Positions 44,668-60,183 of a DNA stretch of 64,000 nt are shown here, one piece after another. A model generated the notes under the pieces. The model made no database searches and was not told the origin of the DNA. It saw only the letters and a program-made list of their open reading frames with translations. Source of the stretch: Megachile rotundata. Taxonomy: Eukaryota > Arthropoda > Insecta > Hymenoptera > Megachilidae. The first letter of the stretch is position 1, and the number at the start of each line of letters is the position of its first letter. The position numbers and the translations under genes were made by a program. The stretch is from positions 1,488,001 to 1,552,000 of the forward strand of contig NC_134993.1 of NCBI RefSeq assembly GCF_050947335.1, read 5' to 3'.

Positions 44668-45593
44668 ATGACGATCACACAATCACCATCACACAATCAC
44701 AATCACACAATCACAATCACACAATCACAATCACACAATCACAATCACACAATCACAATCACACAATCACAATCACACAATCACAATCACACAATCACAA
44801 TCACACAATCACAATCACACAATCACAATCACACAATCACAATCACACAATCACAATCACTCAATCACCATCACACAATCACCATCACACAATCACAATC
44901 ACACAATCACAATCACACAATCACAATCACACAATCACAATCACACAATCACAATCACACAATCACAATCACACAATCACAATCACACAATCACAATCAC
45001 ACAATCACAATCACACAATCACAATCACACAATCACAATCACACAATCACAATCACACAATCACAATCACACAATCACAATCACACAATCACAATCACAC
45101 AATCACAATCACACAATCACAATCACACAATCACAATCACACAATCACAATCACACAATCACAATCACACAATCACAATCACACAATCACAATCACACAA
45201 TCACAATCACACAATCACAATCACACAATCACAATCACACAATCACAATCACACAATCACAATCACACAATCACAATCACACAATCACAATCACAATCAC
45301 ACAATCACAATCACACAATCACAATCACACAATCACAATCACACAATCACAATCACACAATCACAATCACACAATCACAATCACACAATCACAATCACAC
45401 AATCACAATCACACAATCACAATCACACAATCACAATCACACAATCACAATCACACAATCACAATCACACAATCACAATCACACAATCACAATCACACAA
45501 TCACAATCACACAATCACAATCACACAATCACAATCACACAATCACAATCACACAATCACAATCACACAATCACAATCACACAATCACAATCA
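44668..45593. repeat. Homogeneous 14-mer array A4 (~65 units)
   Basis: Left border at the P module, right border CGATCTCGAT (45594-45603). Landmarks are CACTCAATCACC 193 bp from the left start, followed by two ACCATC units, and one extra hexamer near 45290, about 300 bp from the right end. Confidence 0.95.
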
Positions 45594-46472
45594 CGATCTC
45601 GATCACACAATCACAATCACACAATCACACAATCACAATCCCACAATCACAATCACACAATCACAGTCACACAATCACGATCACACAATCACGATCACAC
45701 TATCACAATCACACAATCACAATTACACAAACACTATCACACAATCACGATCACACAATCACTATCACACAATCACACAATCACACAGTCACAATCCCAC
45801 AATCACGATCACACAATCACAATCACACAATCACAATCACACAATCACGATCACACAATCACAATCACACAATCACAATCACACAATCACGATCACACAA
45901 TCACAATCACGCAGTCACACAGTCACAATCCCACAATCACGATCACACAATCACGATCGCACAGTCACGATCACACGATCACGATCACACAATCACAATC
46001 ACATAATCACAATCACACAATCACAATCACACAATCACGATCACACAATCACCATCACACACTCACCATCACACAATCACGATCACACAATCACGATCAC
46101 ACAATCACGATCACACAATCACGATCACACAATCACGATCACTCAATCACAAACACACAGTCGCGATCACACGATCAGGATCACACGATCACGATCACAC
46201 AATCACAATCCCACAATCAAGGCCACACAATGACGATCACACAATCACCATCACACAATCTCGACCACACAATCACGATCACACAATCACAAACACACAG
46301 TCGCGATCACACGATCACGATCACACGATCACGATCACACAATCACAATCACACAATCAAGGTCACACAATGACGATCACACCATCACCATCACACAATC
46401 ACGACCACACAATCACGATCACACAATCGCGATCACACAATCACGATCACAATGTCGCAATCACACAGTCAC
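45594..46472. repeat. Divergent right flank D4
   Basis: It starts as D1 (CGATCTCGAT, ATTACACAAACACTATC), passes through ACGCAGTCAC and a CATAATC variant, then through markers at about 46230 and 46370 into ACAATGTCGCAATC. It lacks the extra ~330-350 bp seen in D2 and D3. The copy at 50478-51356 is almost identical. Confidence 0.91.
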
Positions 46473-46762
46473 ACAATCACAATCACAATAACAACCACAA
46501 TCACAATCACAATCACAATCACAATCACAATCACAATCACAATCACAATCACAATCACAATCACAATCACAATCACAATCACAATCACAATCACAATCAC
46601 AATCACAATCACAATCACAATCACAATCACAATCACAATCACAATCACAATCACAATCGCAATCGCAATCACAATCACAATCGCAATCACAATCACAATC
46701 ACAATCACAATCACAATCACAATCACAATCACAATCACAATCACAATCACAATCACAATCAC
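46473..46762. repeat. Hexamer array H17 with CGCAAT cluster
   Basis: About 48 hexamers beginning with AATAACAACC, with CGCAAT variants in the pattern G,G,A,A,G near 46657-46683. The copy at 51357-51640 is one hexamer shorter and has the same pattern. Confidence 0.95.
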
Positions 46763-48207
46763 GATCACACAATCACGATCGCACAGTCACGATCACACGA
46801 TCACGATCACACAATCACGATCACACAATCACGTTCACACAATCACAAACACACAGTCGCGATCACTCGATCACGATCACACAATCACGATCACACAGTC
46901 ACGATCACACAATCACAATCACACAATCACAATATCACAATCGCAATCACACAATCACAATAACACAATCAGACAATCACACAATCACACAATCACACAA
47001 TCACACAATCACGATCAGACTATCACGATCACACAATCACGATCACACAATCACGATCACACAATCACGATCACACTATCACGATCAGACAATCACAGTC
47101 ACACAATCACAATCACACAATCAAAATCACAATCACGATCACACAGTCACGATCACACCATCACGATCACACGATCACGATCACACAATCACAATCACAC
47201 AATCGTTATCACACAATCACGATCACACAATCACGATCACACAGTCAAGATCACACAACCACAATCACACAATCACAATCCCACAATCACACAATCACAC
47301 AGTCACAATCCCACAATCACGGTCACACAATCACGATCACACAATCACAATCACACTGTCACAATCCCACAATCACGACCACATAATCACGATCACACAC
47401 TCACGATCACACGATCGCGATCACACAATAACAATCACACAATCACAATCACACAATCACGAGCACACAATCACGATCACACAATCACAATCACACAATC
47501 ACAATCACACAATCACAATCACAATCACAATCACAATCACAATCACAATCACAATCACACAATCACACAATCACAATCACACAATCACAATCACACAATC
47601 ACAATCACACAATCACAATCACACAATCACAATCACACAATCACAATCACACAATCACAATCACACAATCACAATCTCACAATCACAATCACACAATCAC
47701 AATCACACAATCACAATCACAATCACAATCACACAATCACAATCACACAATCACAATCTCACAATCACAATCACACAATCACAATCACACAATCACAATC
47801 ACAATCACAATCACAATCACAATCACACAATCACGATCACACAGTCACCATCACACAATCACCATCACACAATCACGATCACACAATCAAGGTCACACAA
47901 TGACGATCACACAATCACCATCACACAATCACGATCACACAATCACGATCACACAATCACGATCACACAATCACAATCACACAATCACAATCACACAATC
48001 ACAATCACACAATCACAATCACACAATCACAATCACACAATCACGATCACACAGTCACCATCACACAATCACCATCACACAATCACGATCACACAATCAA
48101 GGTCACACAATGACGATCACACAATCACCATCACACAATCACGATCACACAATCACGATCACACAATCACGATCACACAATCACAATCACACAATCAAGG
48201 TCACACA
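46763..48207. repeat. Divergent block closing the first 4,934-bp unit
   Basis: It contains an octamer tract (about 46974-47011), GATCGCGATC at 47413, a short hexamer tract (about 47510-47559), alternating 14-mers with ATCTCAC variants, and markers at 47900, about 48109 and 48208. Up to about 47360 it follows the 36 kb family. The rest is a mix of 725-bp-repeat pieces. Confidence 0.9.
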
Positions 48208-48861
48208 ATGACGATCACACCATCACCATCACACAATCAGGACCACACAATCACGATCACACAATCACAAACACACAGTCGCGATCACTCGATCACGATC
48301 ACACAATCACGATCACACAGTCACTATCACACAATCACAATCACACAATCACAATATCACAATCGCAATCACACAATCACCATCCCACAGTCACGATCAC
48401 ACAATCACGATCACACAATCACGATCACACAATCACAATCACGCAATCACAATCACACAATCGCAATCACACAATCACAATCATACAATCACAATCTCAC
48501 AATCACAATCACACAATCACAATCACACAATCACAATCACAATCACAATCACAATCACAATCACAATCACAATCACACAATCACACAATCACAATCCCAC
48601 AATCACAATCACACAATCACAGTCACACAATCACAATCACACAATCACACAGTCACAATCCCACAATCACGATCACACAATCACGATCGCACAGTCACGA
48701 TCACACGATCACGATCACACAATCACAAACACACAATCACGATCACACAATCGCGATCACACAATCACGATCACTCAATCACAAACACACAGTCGCGATC
48801 ACACGATCAGGATCACACGATCACGATCACACAATCACAATCCCACAATCAAGGCCACACA
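48208..48861. repeat. 725-bp higher-order repeat fused to P module, second unit
   Basis: Copy of 43274-43927 at offset 4,934, with the usual ATGACGATC start. It opens the second composite unit. Confidence 0.92.
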
Positions 48862-49601
48862 ATGACGATCACACAATCACCATCACACAATCTCGACCAC
48901 ACAATCACGATCACACAATCACGATCACACAATCACGTTCACACAATAACAAACACACAGTCGCGATCACTCGATCACGATCACACAATCACGATCACAC
49001 AGTCACGATCACACAATCACAATCACACAATCACGATCACACAATCACGATCACATAATCACGATCACACAATCACGATCACACAATCACCATCACACAA
49101 TCACGATCACACAATCACGATCACACAATCACGATCACACAATCACCATCACACAATCACAATCACACAATCAAGGTCACAGAATGACGATCACACAATC
49201 ACCATCACACAATCACGACCACACAATCACGATCACACAATCACGCTCACACAATCACGATCACACAATCACGTTCACACAATCACAAACACACAGTCGC
49301 GATCACACGATCACGATCACACAATCACGATCACACAGTCACGATCACACAATCACAATCACACAATCACGATCACACAATCACCATCACACAATCACGA
49401 TCACACAATCACGATCACACAATCACGATCACACTATCACGATCACACAATCACAGTCACACAATCACAATCACACAATCACAATCACAATCACGATCAC
49501 ACAGTCACGATCACACAATCACGATCACACGATCACGATCACACAATCACAATCACACAATCGTTATCACACAATCACCATCACACAATCAAGGCCACAC
49601 A
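48862..49601. repeat. P module copy 6
   Basis: Copy of 43928-44667 at offset 4,934 with all internal barcodes (CACAGAATGACG at 49184). It is followed directly by a 14-mer array. Confidence 0.93.
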
Positions 49602-50477
49602 ATGACGATCACACAATCACCATCACACAATCACAATCACACAATCACAATCACACAATCACAATCACACAATCACAATCACACAATCACAATCACACAA
49701 TCACAATCACACAATCACAATCACACAATCACAATCACACAATCACAATCACACAATCACAATCACACAATCACAATCACACAATCACAATCACTCAATC
49801 ACCATCACACAATCACCATCACACAATCACAATCACACAATCACAATCACACAATCACAATCACACAATCACAATCACACAATCACAATCACACAATCAC
49901 AATCACACAATCACAATCACACAATCACAATCACACAATCACAATCACACAATCACAATCACACAATCACAATCACACAATCACAATCACACAATCACAA
50001 TCACACAATCACAATCACACAATCACAATCACACAATCACAATCACACAATCACAATCACACAATCACAATCACACAATCACAATCACACAATCACAATC
50101 ACACAATCACAATCACACAATCACAATCACACAATCACAATCACACAATCACAATCACACAATCACAATCACACAATCACAATCACAATCACACAATCAC
50201 AATCACAATCACACAATCACAATCACACAATCACAATCACACAATCACAATCACACAATCACAATCACACAATCACAATCACACAATCACAATCACACAA
50301 TCACAATCACACAATCACAATCACACAATCACAATCACACAATCACAATCACACAATCACAATCACACAATCACAATCACACAATCACAATCACACAATC
50401 ACAATCACACAATCACAATCACACAATCACAATCACACAATCACAATCACACAATCACAATCACACAATCACAATCA
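49602..50477. repeat. Homogeneous 14-mer array A5 (~62 units)
   Basis: CACTCAATCACC lies 193 bp from the left start as in A4. Two units with an extra hexamer (about 50175-50212) lie about 300 bp from the right end, resembling the double landmark in A1. It ends at CGATCTCGAT (50478-50487). Confidence 0.95.
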
Positions 50478-51356
50478 CGATCTCGATCACACAATCACAA
50501 TCACACAATCACACAATCACAATCCCACAATCACAATCACACAATCACAGTCACACAATCACGATCACACAATCACAATCACACTATCACAATCACACAA
50601 TCACAATTACACAAACACTATCACACAATCACGATCACACAATCACTATCACACAATCACACAATCACACAGTCACAATCCCACAATCACGATCACACAA
50701 TCACAATCACACAATCACAATCACACAATCACGATCACACAATCACAATCACACAATCACAATCACACAATCACGATCACACAATCACAATCACGCAGTC
50801 ACACAGTCACAATCCCACAATCACGATCACACAATCACGATCGCACAGTCACGATCACACGATCACGATCACACAATCACAATCACATAATCACAATCAC
50901 ACAATCACAATCACACAATCACGATCACACAATCACCATCACACACTCACCATCACACAATCACGATCACACAATCACGATCACACAATCACGATCACAC
51001 AATCACGATCACACAATCACGATCACTCAATCACAAACACACAGTCGCGATCACACGATCAGGATCACACGATCACGATCACACAATCACAATCCCACAA
51101 TCAAGGCCACACAATGACGATCACACAATCACCATCACACAATCTCGACCACACAATCACGATCACACAATCACAAACACACAGTCGCGATCACACGATC
51201 ACGATCACACGATCACGATCACACAATCACAATCACACAATCAAGGTCACACAATGACGATCACACCATCACCATCACACAATCACGACCACACAATCAC
51301 GATCACACAATCGCGATCACACAATCACGATCACAATGTCGCAATCACACAGTCAC
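50478..51356. repeat. Divergent right flank D5
   Basis: Copy of 45594-46472 at offset 4,884; the changed offset reflects the shorter 14-mer array. It has one ACGATC to ACAATC difference near 50576. Confidence 0.92.
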
Positions 51357-51640
51357 ACAATCACAATCACAATAACAACCACAATCACAATCACAATCAC
51401 AATCACAATCACAATCACAATCACAATCACAATCACAATCACAATCACAATCACAATCACAATCACAATCACAATCACAATCACAATCACAATCACAATC
51501 ACAATCACAATCACAATCACAATCACAATCACAATCGCAATCGCAATCACAATCACAATCGCAATCACAATCACAATCACAATCACAATCACAATCACAA
51601 TCACAATCACAATCACAATCACAATCACAATCACAATCAC
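51357..51640. repeat. Hexamer array H18 with CGCAAT cluster
   Basis: Paralogue of 46473-46762, one hexamer shorter, with the same G,G,A,A,G pattern (about 51536-51562) and ACGATC right border. Confidence 0.95.
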
Positions 51641-53375
51641 GATCACACAATCACGATCGCACAGTCACGATCACACGATTACGATCACACAATCACGATC
51701 ACACAATCACGTTCACACAATCACAAACACACAGTCGCGATCACTCGATCACGATCACACAATCACGATCACACAGTCACGATCACACAATCACAATCAC
51801 ACAATCACAATATCACAATCGCAATCACACAATCACAATAACACAATCAGACAATCACACAATCACACAATCACACAATCACACAATCACGATCAGACTA
51901 TCACGATCACACAATCACGATCACACAATCACGATCACACAATCACGATCACACTATCACGATCAGACAATCACAGTCACACAATCACAATCACACAATC
52001 AAAATCACAATCACGATCACACAGTCACGATCACACCATCACGATCACACGATCACGATCACACAATCACAATCACACAATCGTTATCACACAATCACGA
52101 TCACACAATCACGATCACACAGTCAAGATCACACAACCACAATCACACAATCACAATCCCACAATCACACAATCACACAGTCACAATCCCACAATCACGG
52201 TCACACAATCACGATCACACAATCACAATCACACTGTCACAATCCCACAATCACGACCACATAATCACGATCACACACTCACGATCACACGATCGCGATC
52301 ACACAATAACAATCACACAATCACAATCACACAATCACGAGCACGCAATCACGATCACACAATCACAATCACACAATCACAATCACACAATCACAATCAC
52401 AATCACAATCACAATCACAATCACAATCACAATCACACAATCACACAATCACAATCACACAATCACAATCACACAATCACAATCACACAATCACAATCAC
52501 ACAATCACAATCACACAATCACAATCACACAATCACAATCACACAATCACAATCTCACAATCACAATCACACAATCACAATCACACAATCACAATCACAA
52601 TCACAATCACACAATCACAATCACACAATCACAATCTCACAATCACAATCACACAATCACAATCACACAATCACAATCACAATCACAATCACAATCACAA
52701 TCACACAATCACGATCACACAGTCACCATCACACAATCACCATCACACAATCACGATCACACAATCAAGGTCACACAATGACGATCACACAATCACCATC
52801 ACACAATCACGATCACACAATCACGATCACACAATCACGATCACACAATCACAATCACACAATCACAATCACACAATCACAATCACACAATCACAATCAC
52901 ACAATCACAATCACACAATCACAATCACACAATCACAATCTCACAATCACAATCACACAATCACAATCACACAATCACAATCACAATCACAATCACAATC
53001 ACAATCACAATCACAATCACACAATCACACAATCACAATCCCACAATCACAATCACACAATCACAGTCACACAATCACAATCACACAATCACACAGTCAC
53101 AATCCCACAATCACGATCACACAATCACGATCGCACAGTCACGATCACACGATCACGATCACACAATCACAAACACACAATCACAATCACACAATCACAA
53201 TCACACAATCACGATCACACAGTCACCATCACACAATCACCATCACACAATCACGATCACACAATCAAGGTCACACAATGACGATCACACAATCACCATC
53301 ACACAATCACGATCACACAATCACGATCACACAATCACGATCACACAATCACAATCACACAATCAAGGTCACACA
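51641..53375. repeat. Divergent block closing the second composite unit
   Basis: It follows 46763-48000 at offset 4,878 (octamers near 51846-51890, GATCGCGATC at 52291). From about 52920 it holds an additional truncated piece of the 725-bp repeat (ATCTCAC, short hexamer tract 52975-53020, AATCCCAC). This makes the unit 5,168 bp rather than 4,934. Confidence 0.9.
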
Positions 53376-54029
53376 ATGACGATCACACCATCACCATCAC
53401 ACAATCAGGACCACACAATCACGATCACACAATCACAAACACACAGTCGCGATCACTCGATCACGATCACACAATCACGATCACACAGTCACTATCACAC
53501 AATCACAATCACACAATCACAATATCACAATCGCAATCACACAATCACCATCCCACAGTCACGATCACACAATCACGATCACACAATCACGATCACACAA
53601 TCACAATCACGCAATCACAATCACACAATCGCAATCACACAATCACAATCATACAATCACAATCTCACAATCACAATCACACAATCACAATCACACAATC
53701 ACAATCACAATCACAATCACAATCACAATCACAATCACAATCACACAATCACACAATCACAATCCCACAATCACAATCACACAATCACAGTCACACAATC
53801 ACAATCACACAATCACACAGTCACAATCCCACAATCACGATCACACAATCACGATCGCACAGTCACGATCACACGATCACGATCACACAATCACAAACAC
53901 ACAATCACGATCACACAATCACGATCACACAATCACGATCACTCAATCACAAACACACAGTCGCGATCACACGATCAGGATCACACGATCACGATCACAC
54001 AATCACAATCCCACAATCAAGGCCACACA
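53376..54029. repeat. 725-bp higher-order repeat fused to P module, third unit
   Basis: Copy of 48208-48861 at offset 5,168. One visible difference is ACGATCACACAATCACGATC in place of ATCGCGATC near 53920. Confidence 0.92.
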
Positions 54030-54510
54030 ATGACGATCACACAATCACCATCACACAATCTCGACCACACAATCACGATCACACAATCACGATCACACAA
54101 TCACGTTCACACAATAACAAACACACAGTCGCGATCACTCGATCACGATCACACAATCACGATCACACAGTCACGATCACACAATCACAATCACACAATC
54201 ACGATCACACAATCACGATCACATAATCACGATCACACAATCACGATCACACAATCACCATCACACAATCACGATCACACAATCACGATCACACAATCAC
54301 GATCACACAATCACCATCACACAATCACAATCACACAATCAAGGTCACAGAATGACGATCACACAATCACCATCACACAATCACGACCACACAATCACGA
54401 TCACACAATCACGCTCACACAATCACGATCACACAATCACGTTCACACAATCACAAACACACAGTCGCGATCACACGATCACGATCACACAATCACGATC
54501 ACACAGTCAC
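54030..54510. repeat. P module copy 7, truncated
   Basis: It follows the P module for about 480 bp, including CACAGAATGACG at 54352. It then switches at CACAGTCAC|TATC (54510/54511) into the middle of a 725-bp repeat (matching 53493 onward, offset 1,018). It is the only P copy not followed by a homogeneous array. Confidence 0.92.
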
Positions 54511-55510
54511 TATCACACAATCACAATCACACAATCACAATATCACAATCGCAATCACACAATCACCATCCCACAGTCACGATCACACAATCACGATCAC
54601 ACAATCACGATCACACAATCACAATCACGCAATCACAATCACACAATCGCAATCACACAATCACAATCATACAATCACAATCTCACAATCACAATCACAC
54701 AATCACAATCACACAATCACAATCACAATCACAATCACAATCACAATCACAATCACAATCACACAATCACACAATCACAATCCCACAATCACAATCACAC
54801 AATCACAGTCACACAATCACAATCACACAATCACACAGTCACAATCCCACAATCACGATCACACAATCACGATCGCACAGTCACGATCACACGATCACGA
54901 TCACACAATCACAATCACACAATCACAATCACACAATCACGATCACACAATCGCGATCACACAATCACGATCACACTATCACGATCACACAATCACAGTC
55001 ACAGAATCACAATCACACAATCACAATCACAATCACGATCACACAGTCACAATCACACAATCAGAGTCACACAATCACACTCACAACACCACAATCACAC
55101 AATCACACAGCCACAATCCCACCATCACGATCACACAATCACGACCACACATTCACGGTCACAAAATCACAATCACACAATCACAATCACACAATCACAA
55201 TCACACAATCAAAATCACACAATCACAATCACACAATCAAGGTCACACAATGACGATCACACAATCACCATCACACAATCACGACCACTCAATCACGATC
55301 ACACAATCACGTGCACACAATCACAAACACACAGTCCCGACCACTCGATCACGATCACACAATCACGATCACACAGTCACGATCACACAATCACAATCAC
55401 ACAATCACAATATCACAATCGCAATCACACAATCACAATAACACAATCAGACAATCACACAATCACACAATCACACAATCACACAATCACACAATCACGA
55501 TCACACAATC
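54511..55510. repeat. Mosaic of three repeat families
   Basis: 54511-54900 matches the 725-bp repeat. About 54940-55249 matches 36812-37121 (offset 18,128), with ACACTCACAACACC and CAGCCAC. 55250-55510 matches 37708-37952 (offset 17,542), with CACGTGCAC near 55308 and a five-copy octamer tract near 55448. The module at 37122-37707 is skipped. Confidence 0.9.
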
Positions 55511-58500
55511 ATGATCACACAATCACGATCACACAACCACGATCACACAATCACGATCACACAATCACGATCACACAATCACCATCACACAATCACCATC
55601 ACACAATCACAATCACACAATCAAGGTCACACAATGACGATCACACAATCACCATCACACAATCACGACCACTCAATCACGATCACACAATCACGTTCAC
55701 ACAATCACAAACACAGAGTCGCGATCACACGATCACGATCACGCAATCACGATCTCACAGTCACGATCACACAATCACGATCACACAGTCACGATCACAC
55801 AATCAGAATCACACAATCACAATCACACAACCACAATCACACAATCACACAGTCACAATCCCACAATCACGATCACACAATCACGACCACACAGTCATGA
55901 TCACACAATCACAATCATACAATCACAATCACACAATCACATTAACACAATCAAAATCACACAATCACAATCACACCATCAAGGTCACACAATGACGATC
56001 ACACAATCACCATCACACAATCACGATCACACAATCACAATCACACAATCACGATCACACAATCACGATCACTCAATCACAATCACACAATTACAAACAC
56101 ACAGTCGCGATCACACGATCACGATCACACGACCACGATCACACGATCACGATCACACAATCACAATCACACAATCAAGGCCACACAATGACGATCACAC
56201 AATCACCTTCACACAATCTCGACCACACAATCACGATCACACAATCACGATCACACAATCACGTTCACACAATCACAAACACACAGTCGCGATCACTCGA
56301 TCACGATCACACAATCACGATCACACAGTCACGATCACACAATCACAATCGCACAATCACGATCACACAATCACGATCACACAATCACGATCACACAATC
56401 ACGATCACACAATCACCATCACACAATCACGATCACACAATCACGATCACACAATCACAATCACACAATCACCATCACACAATCACAATCACACAATCAA
56501 GGTCACACAATGACGATCACACAATAACCATCACACAACCACGACCACACAATCACGATCACACAATCACGCTCACGCAATCACGATCACACAATCACGA
56601 CCACACAATCACGATCACACTATCACGATCACACAATCACAGTCACACAATCTCGATCACACAATCACGATCACACAATCACGATCACACAATCACCATC
56701 ACACAATCACAATCACAATCACGATCACACAGTCACGAACACACCATCACGATCACACAATCAAGGTCACACAATGACGATCACACAATCACCATCACAC
56801 AATCACGATCACTCAATCACAATCACACAATCACAAACACACAGTCGCGATCACACGATCACGATCGCACGACCACGATCACACGATCACGATCACACAA
56901 TCACAATCACACAATCAAGGCCACACAATGACGATCACACAATCACCATCACACAATCTCGACCACACAATCACGATCACACAATCACGATCACACAAGC
57001 ACGTTCACACAATCACAAACACACAGTCGCGATCACTCGATCACGATCACACAATCACAATCACACAGTCACGATCACACAATCACAATCGCACAATCAC
57101 GATCACACAATCACGATCACACAATCACGGTCACACAATCACGACCACACAATCACCATCACACAATCACGATCACACAATCACGATCACACAATCAGGA
57201 TCACACAATCACCATCACACAATCACAATCACACAATCAAGGTCACACAATGACGATCACACAATCACCATCACACAACCACGACCACACAATCACGATC
57301 ACACAATCACGCTCACGCAATCACGATCACACAATCACGACCACACAATCACGATCACACAATCACGATCACACAATCACGATCACACAATCACAAACAC
57401 ACAGTCGCGATCACACTATCACGATCACACAATCACAGTCACACAATCACAATCACACAATCACAATCACAATCACGATCACACAATCACGCTCACGCAA
57501 TCACGATCACACAATCACGACCACACAATCACGATCACACAATCACGATCACACAATCACAAACACGCAGTCGCGATCACACTATCACGATCACACAATC
57601 ACAGTCACACAATCACAATCACACAATCACAATCACAATCACGACCACACAGTCACGAACACACCATCACGATCACACAATCAAGGTCACACAATGACGA
57701 TCACACAATCACCATCACACAATCACGATCACTCAATCACAATCACACAATCACAAACACACAGTCGCGATCACACGATCACGATCGCACGACCACGATC
57801 ACACGATCACGATCACACAATCACAATCACACAATCAAGGCCACACAATGACGATCACACAATCACCATCACACAATCTCGACCACACAATCACGATCAC
57901 ACAATCACGATCACACAATCACGTTCACACAATCACAAACACACAGTCGCGATCACTCGACCACGATCACACAATCACGATCACACAGTCACGATCACAC
58001 AATCACAATCGCACAATCACGATCACACAATCACGATCACACAATCACGATCACACAATCACGATCACACAATCACCATCACACAACCACGATCACACAA
58101 TCACGATCACACAATCACGATCACACAATCACCATCACACAATCACAATCACACAATCAAGGTCACACAATGACGATCACACCATCACCATCACACAATC
58201 ACGACCACACAATCACGATCACACAATCACGATCACACAATCACGATCACACAATCACAATCACACAATCACAATATCACAATCGCAATCAGACAATCAC
58301 AATATCACAATCAGACAATCACACAATCACACAATCACACAATCACGATCACACTATCACGATCACACAATCGCAATCTCACAATCACAATCATACAATC
58401 ACAATCTCACAATCACAATCACACAATCACAATCACACAATCACAATCACACAATCACAATCACGCAATCACAATCACACAATCACGATCCTACAATCAC

Positions 58501-58799
58501 AATCCCACAATCACAATCACACAATCACAATCACAATCACAATCACAATCACAATCACAATCACACAATCACACAATCACAATCCCACAATCACAATCAC
58601 ACAATCACAATCACACAATCACAATCACACAATCACGATCACACAGTTACCATCACACAATCACCATCACACAATCACGATCACACAATCAAGGTCACAC
58701 AATGACGATCACACAATCACCATCACACAATCACGATCACACAATCACGATCACACAATCACGATCACACAATCACAATCACACAATCAAGGTCTCACA
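55511..58799. repeat. Copy of 37953-41241 (offset 17,558)
   Basis: 3.3 kb in which every ATGACG marker from 38434 to 41144 has a counterpart exactly 17,558 bp downstream. This includes the 920-bp tandem duplication (56774/57694, 56928/57848, 57250/58170), octamers near 58317 and the ATCCTACAATC variant. A few substitutions differ, for example CACAAGCACG near 56997 and ATCACGATCC near 58488. Confidence 0.95.
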
Positions 58800-60183
58800 A
58801 TGACGATCACACCATCACCATCACACAATCAGGACCACACAATCACGATCACACAATCACAAACACACAGTCGCGATCACTCGATCACGATCACACAATC
58901 ACGATCACACAGTCACTATCACACAATCACAATCACACAATCACAATATCACAATCGCAATCACACAATCACCATCCCACAGTCACGATCACACAATCAC
59001 GATCACACAATCACGATCACACAATCACAATCACGCAATCACAATCACACAATCGCAATCACACAATCACAATCATACAATCACAATCTCACAATCACAA
59101 TCACACAATCACAATCACACAATCACAATCACAATCACAATCACAATCACAATCACAATCACAATCACAATCACACAATCACACAATCACAATCCCACAA
59201 TCACAATCACACAATCACAGTCACACAATCACAATCACACAATCACACAGTCACAATCCCACAATCACGATCACACAATCACGATCGCACAGTCACGATC
59301 ACACGATCACGATCACACAATCACAATCACACAATCACAATCACACAATCACAATCACACAATCACGATCACACAGTCACCATCACACAATCACCATCAC
59401 ACAATCACGATCACACAATCAAGGTCACACAATGACGATCACACAATCACCATCACACAATCACGATCACACAATCACGATCACACAATCACGATCACAC
59501 AATCACAATCACACAATCAAGGTCACACAATGACGATCACACCATCACCATCACACAATCAGGACCACACAATCACGATCACACAATCACAAACACACAG
59601 TCGCGATCACTCGATCACGATCACACAATCACGATCACACAGTCACTATCACACAATCACAATCACACAATCACAATATCACAATCGCAATCACACAATC
59701 ACCATCCCACAGTCACGATCACACAATCACGATCACACAATCACGATCACACAATCACAATCACGCAATCACAATCACACAATCGCAATCACACAATCAC
59801 AATCATACAATCACAATCTCACAATCACAATCACACAATCACAATCACACAATCACAATCACAATCACAATCACAATCACAATCACAATCACAATCACAC
59901 AATCACACAATCACAATCCCACAATCACAATCACACAATCACAGTCACACAATCACAATCACACAATCACACAGTCACAATCCCACAATCACGATCACAC
60001 AATCACGATCGCACAGTCACGATCACACGATCACGATCACACAATCACAAACACACAATCACGATCACACAATCACGATCACACAATCACGATCACTCAA
60101 TCACAAACACACAGTCGCGATCACACGATCAGGATCACACGATCACGATCACACAATCACAATCCCACAATCAAGGCCACACA
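58800..60183. repeat. 725-bp higher-order repeats, two tandem copies
   Basis: Units start at 58800 (730 bp, preceded by the private variant AAGGTCTCACA) and 59530. The second unit is fused to the P-module left part like 43274-43927. The 730-bp length comes from one extra hexamer in the short tract (about 59124-59172). Confidence 0.93.

Noticed and set aside
2894..51650. Minus-strand open frames reading Cys-Asp or Ile-Val dipeptides
   Set aside because: They coincide exactly with pure hexamer tracts, where 6 is a multiple of 3 and only one minus frame contains TGA. They are by-products of the repeat.
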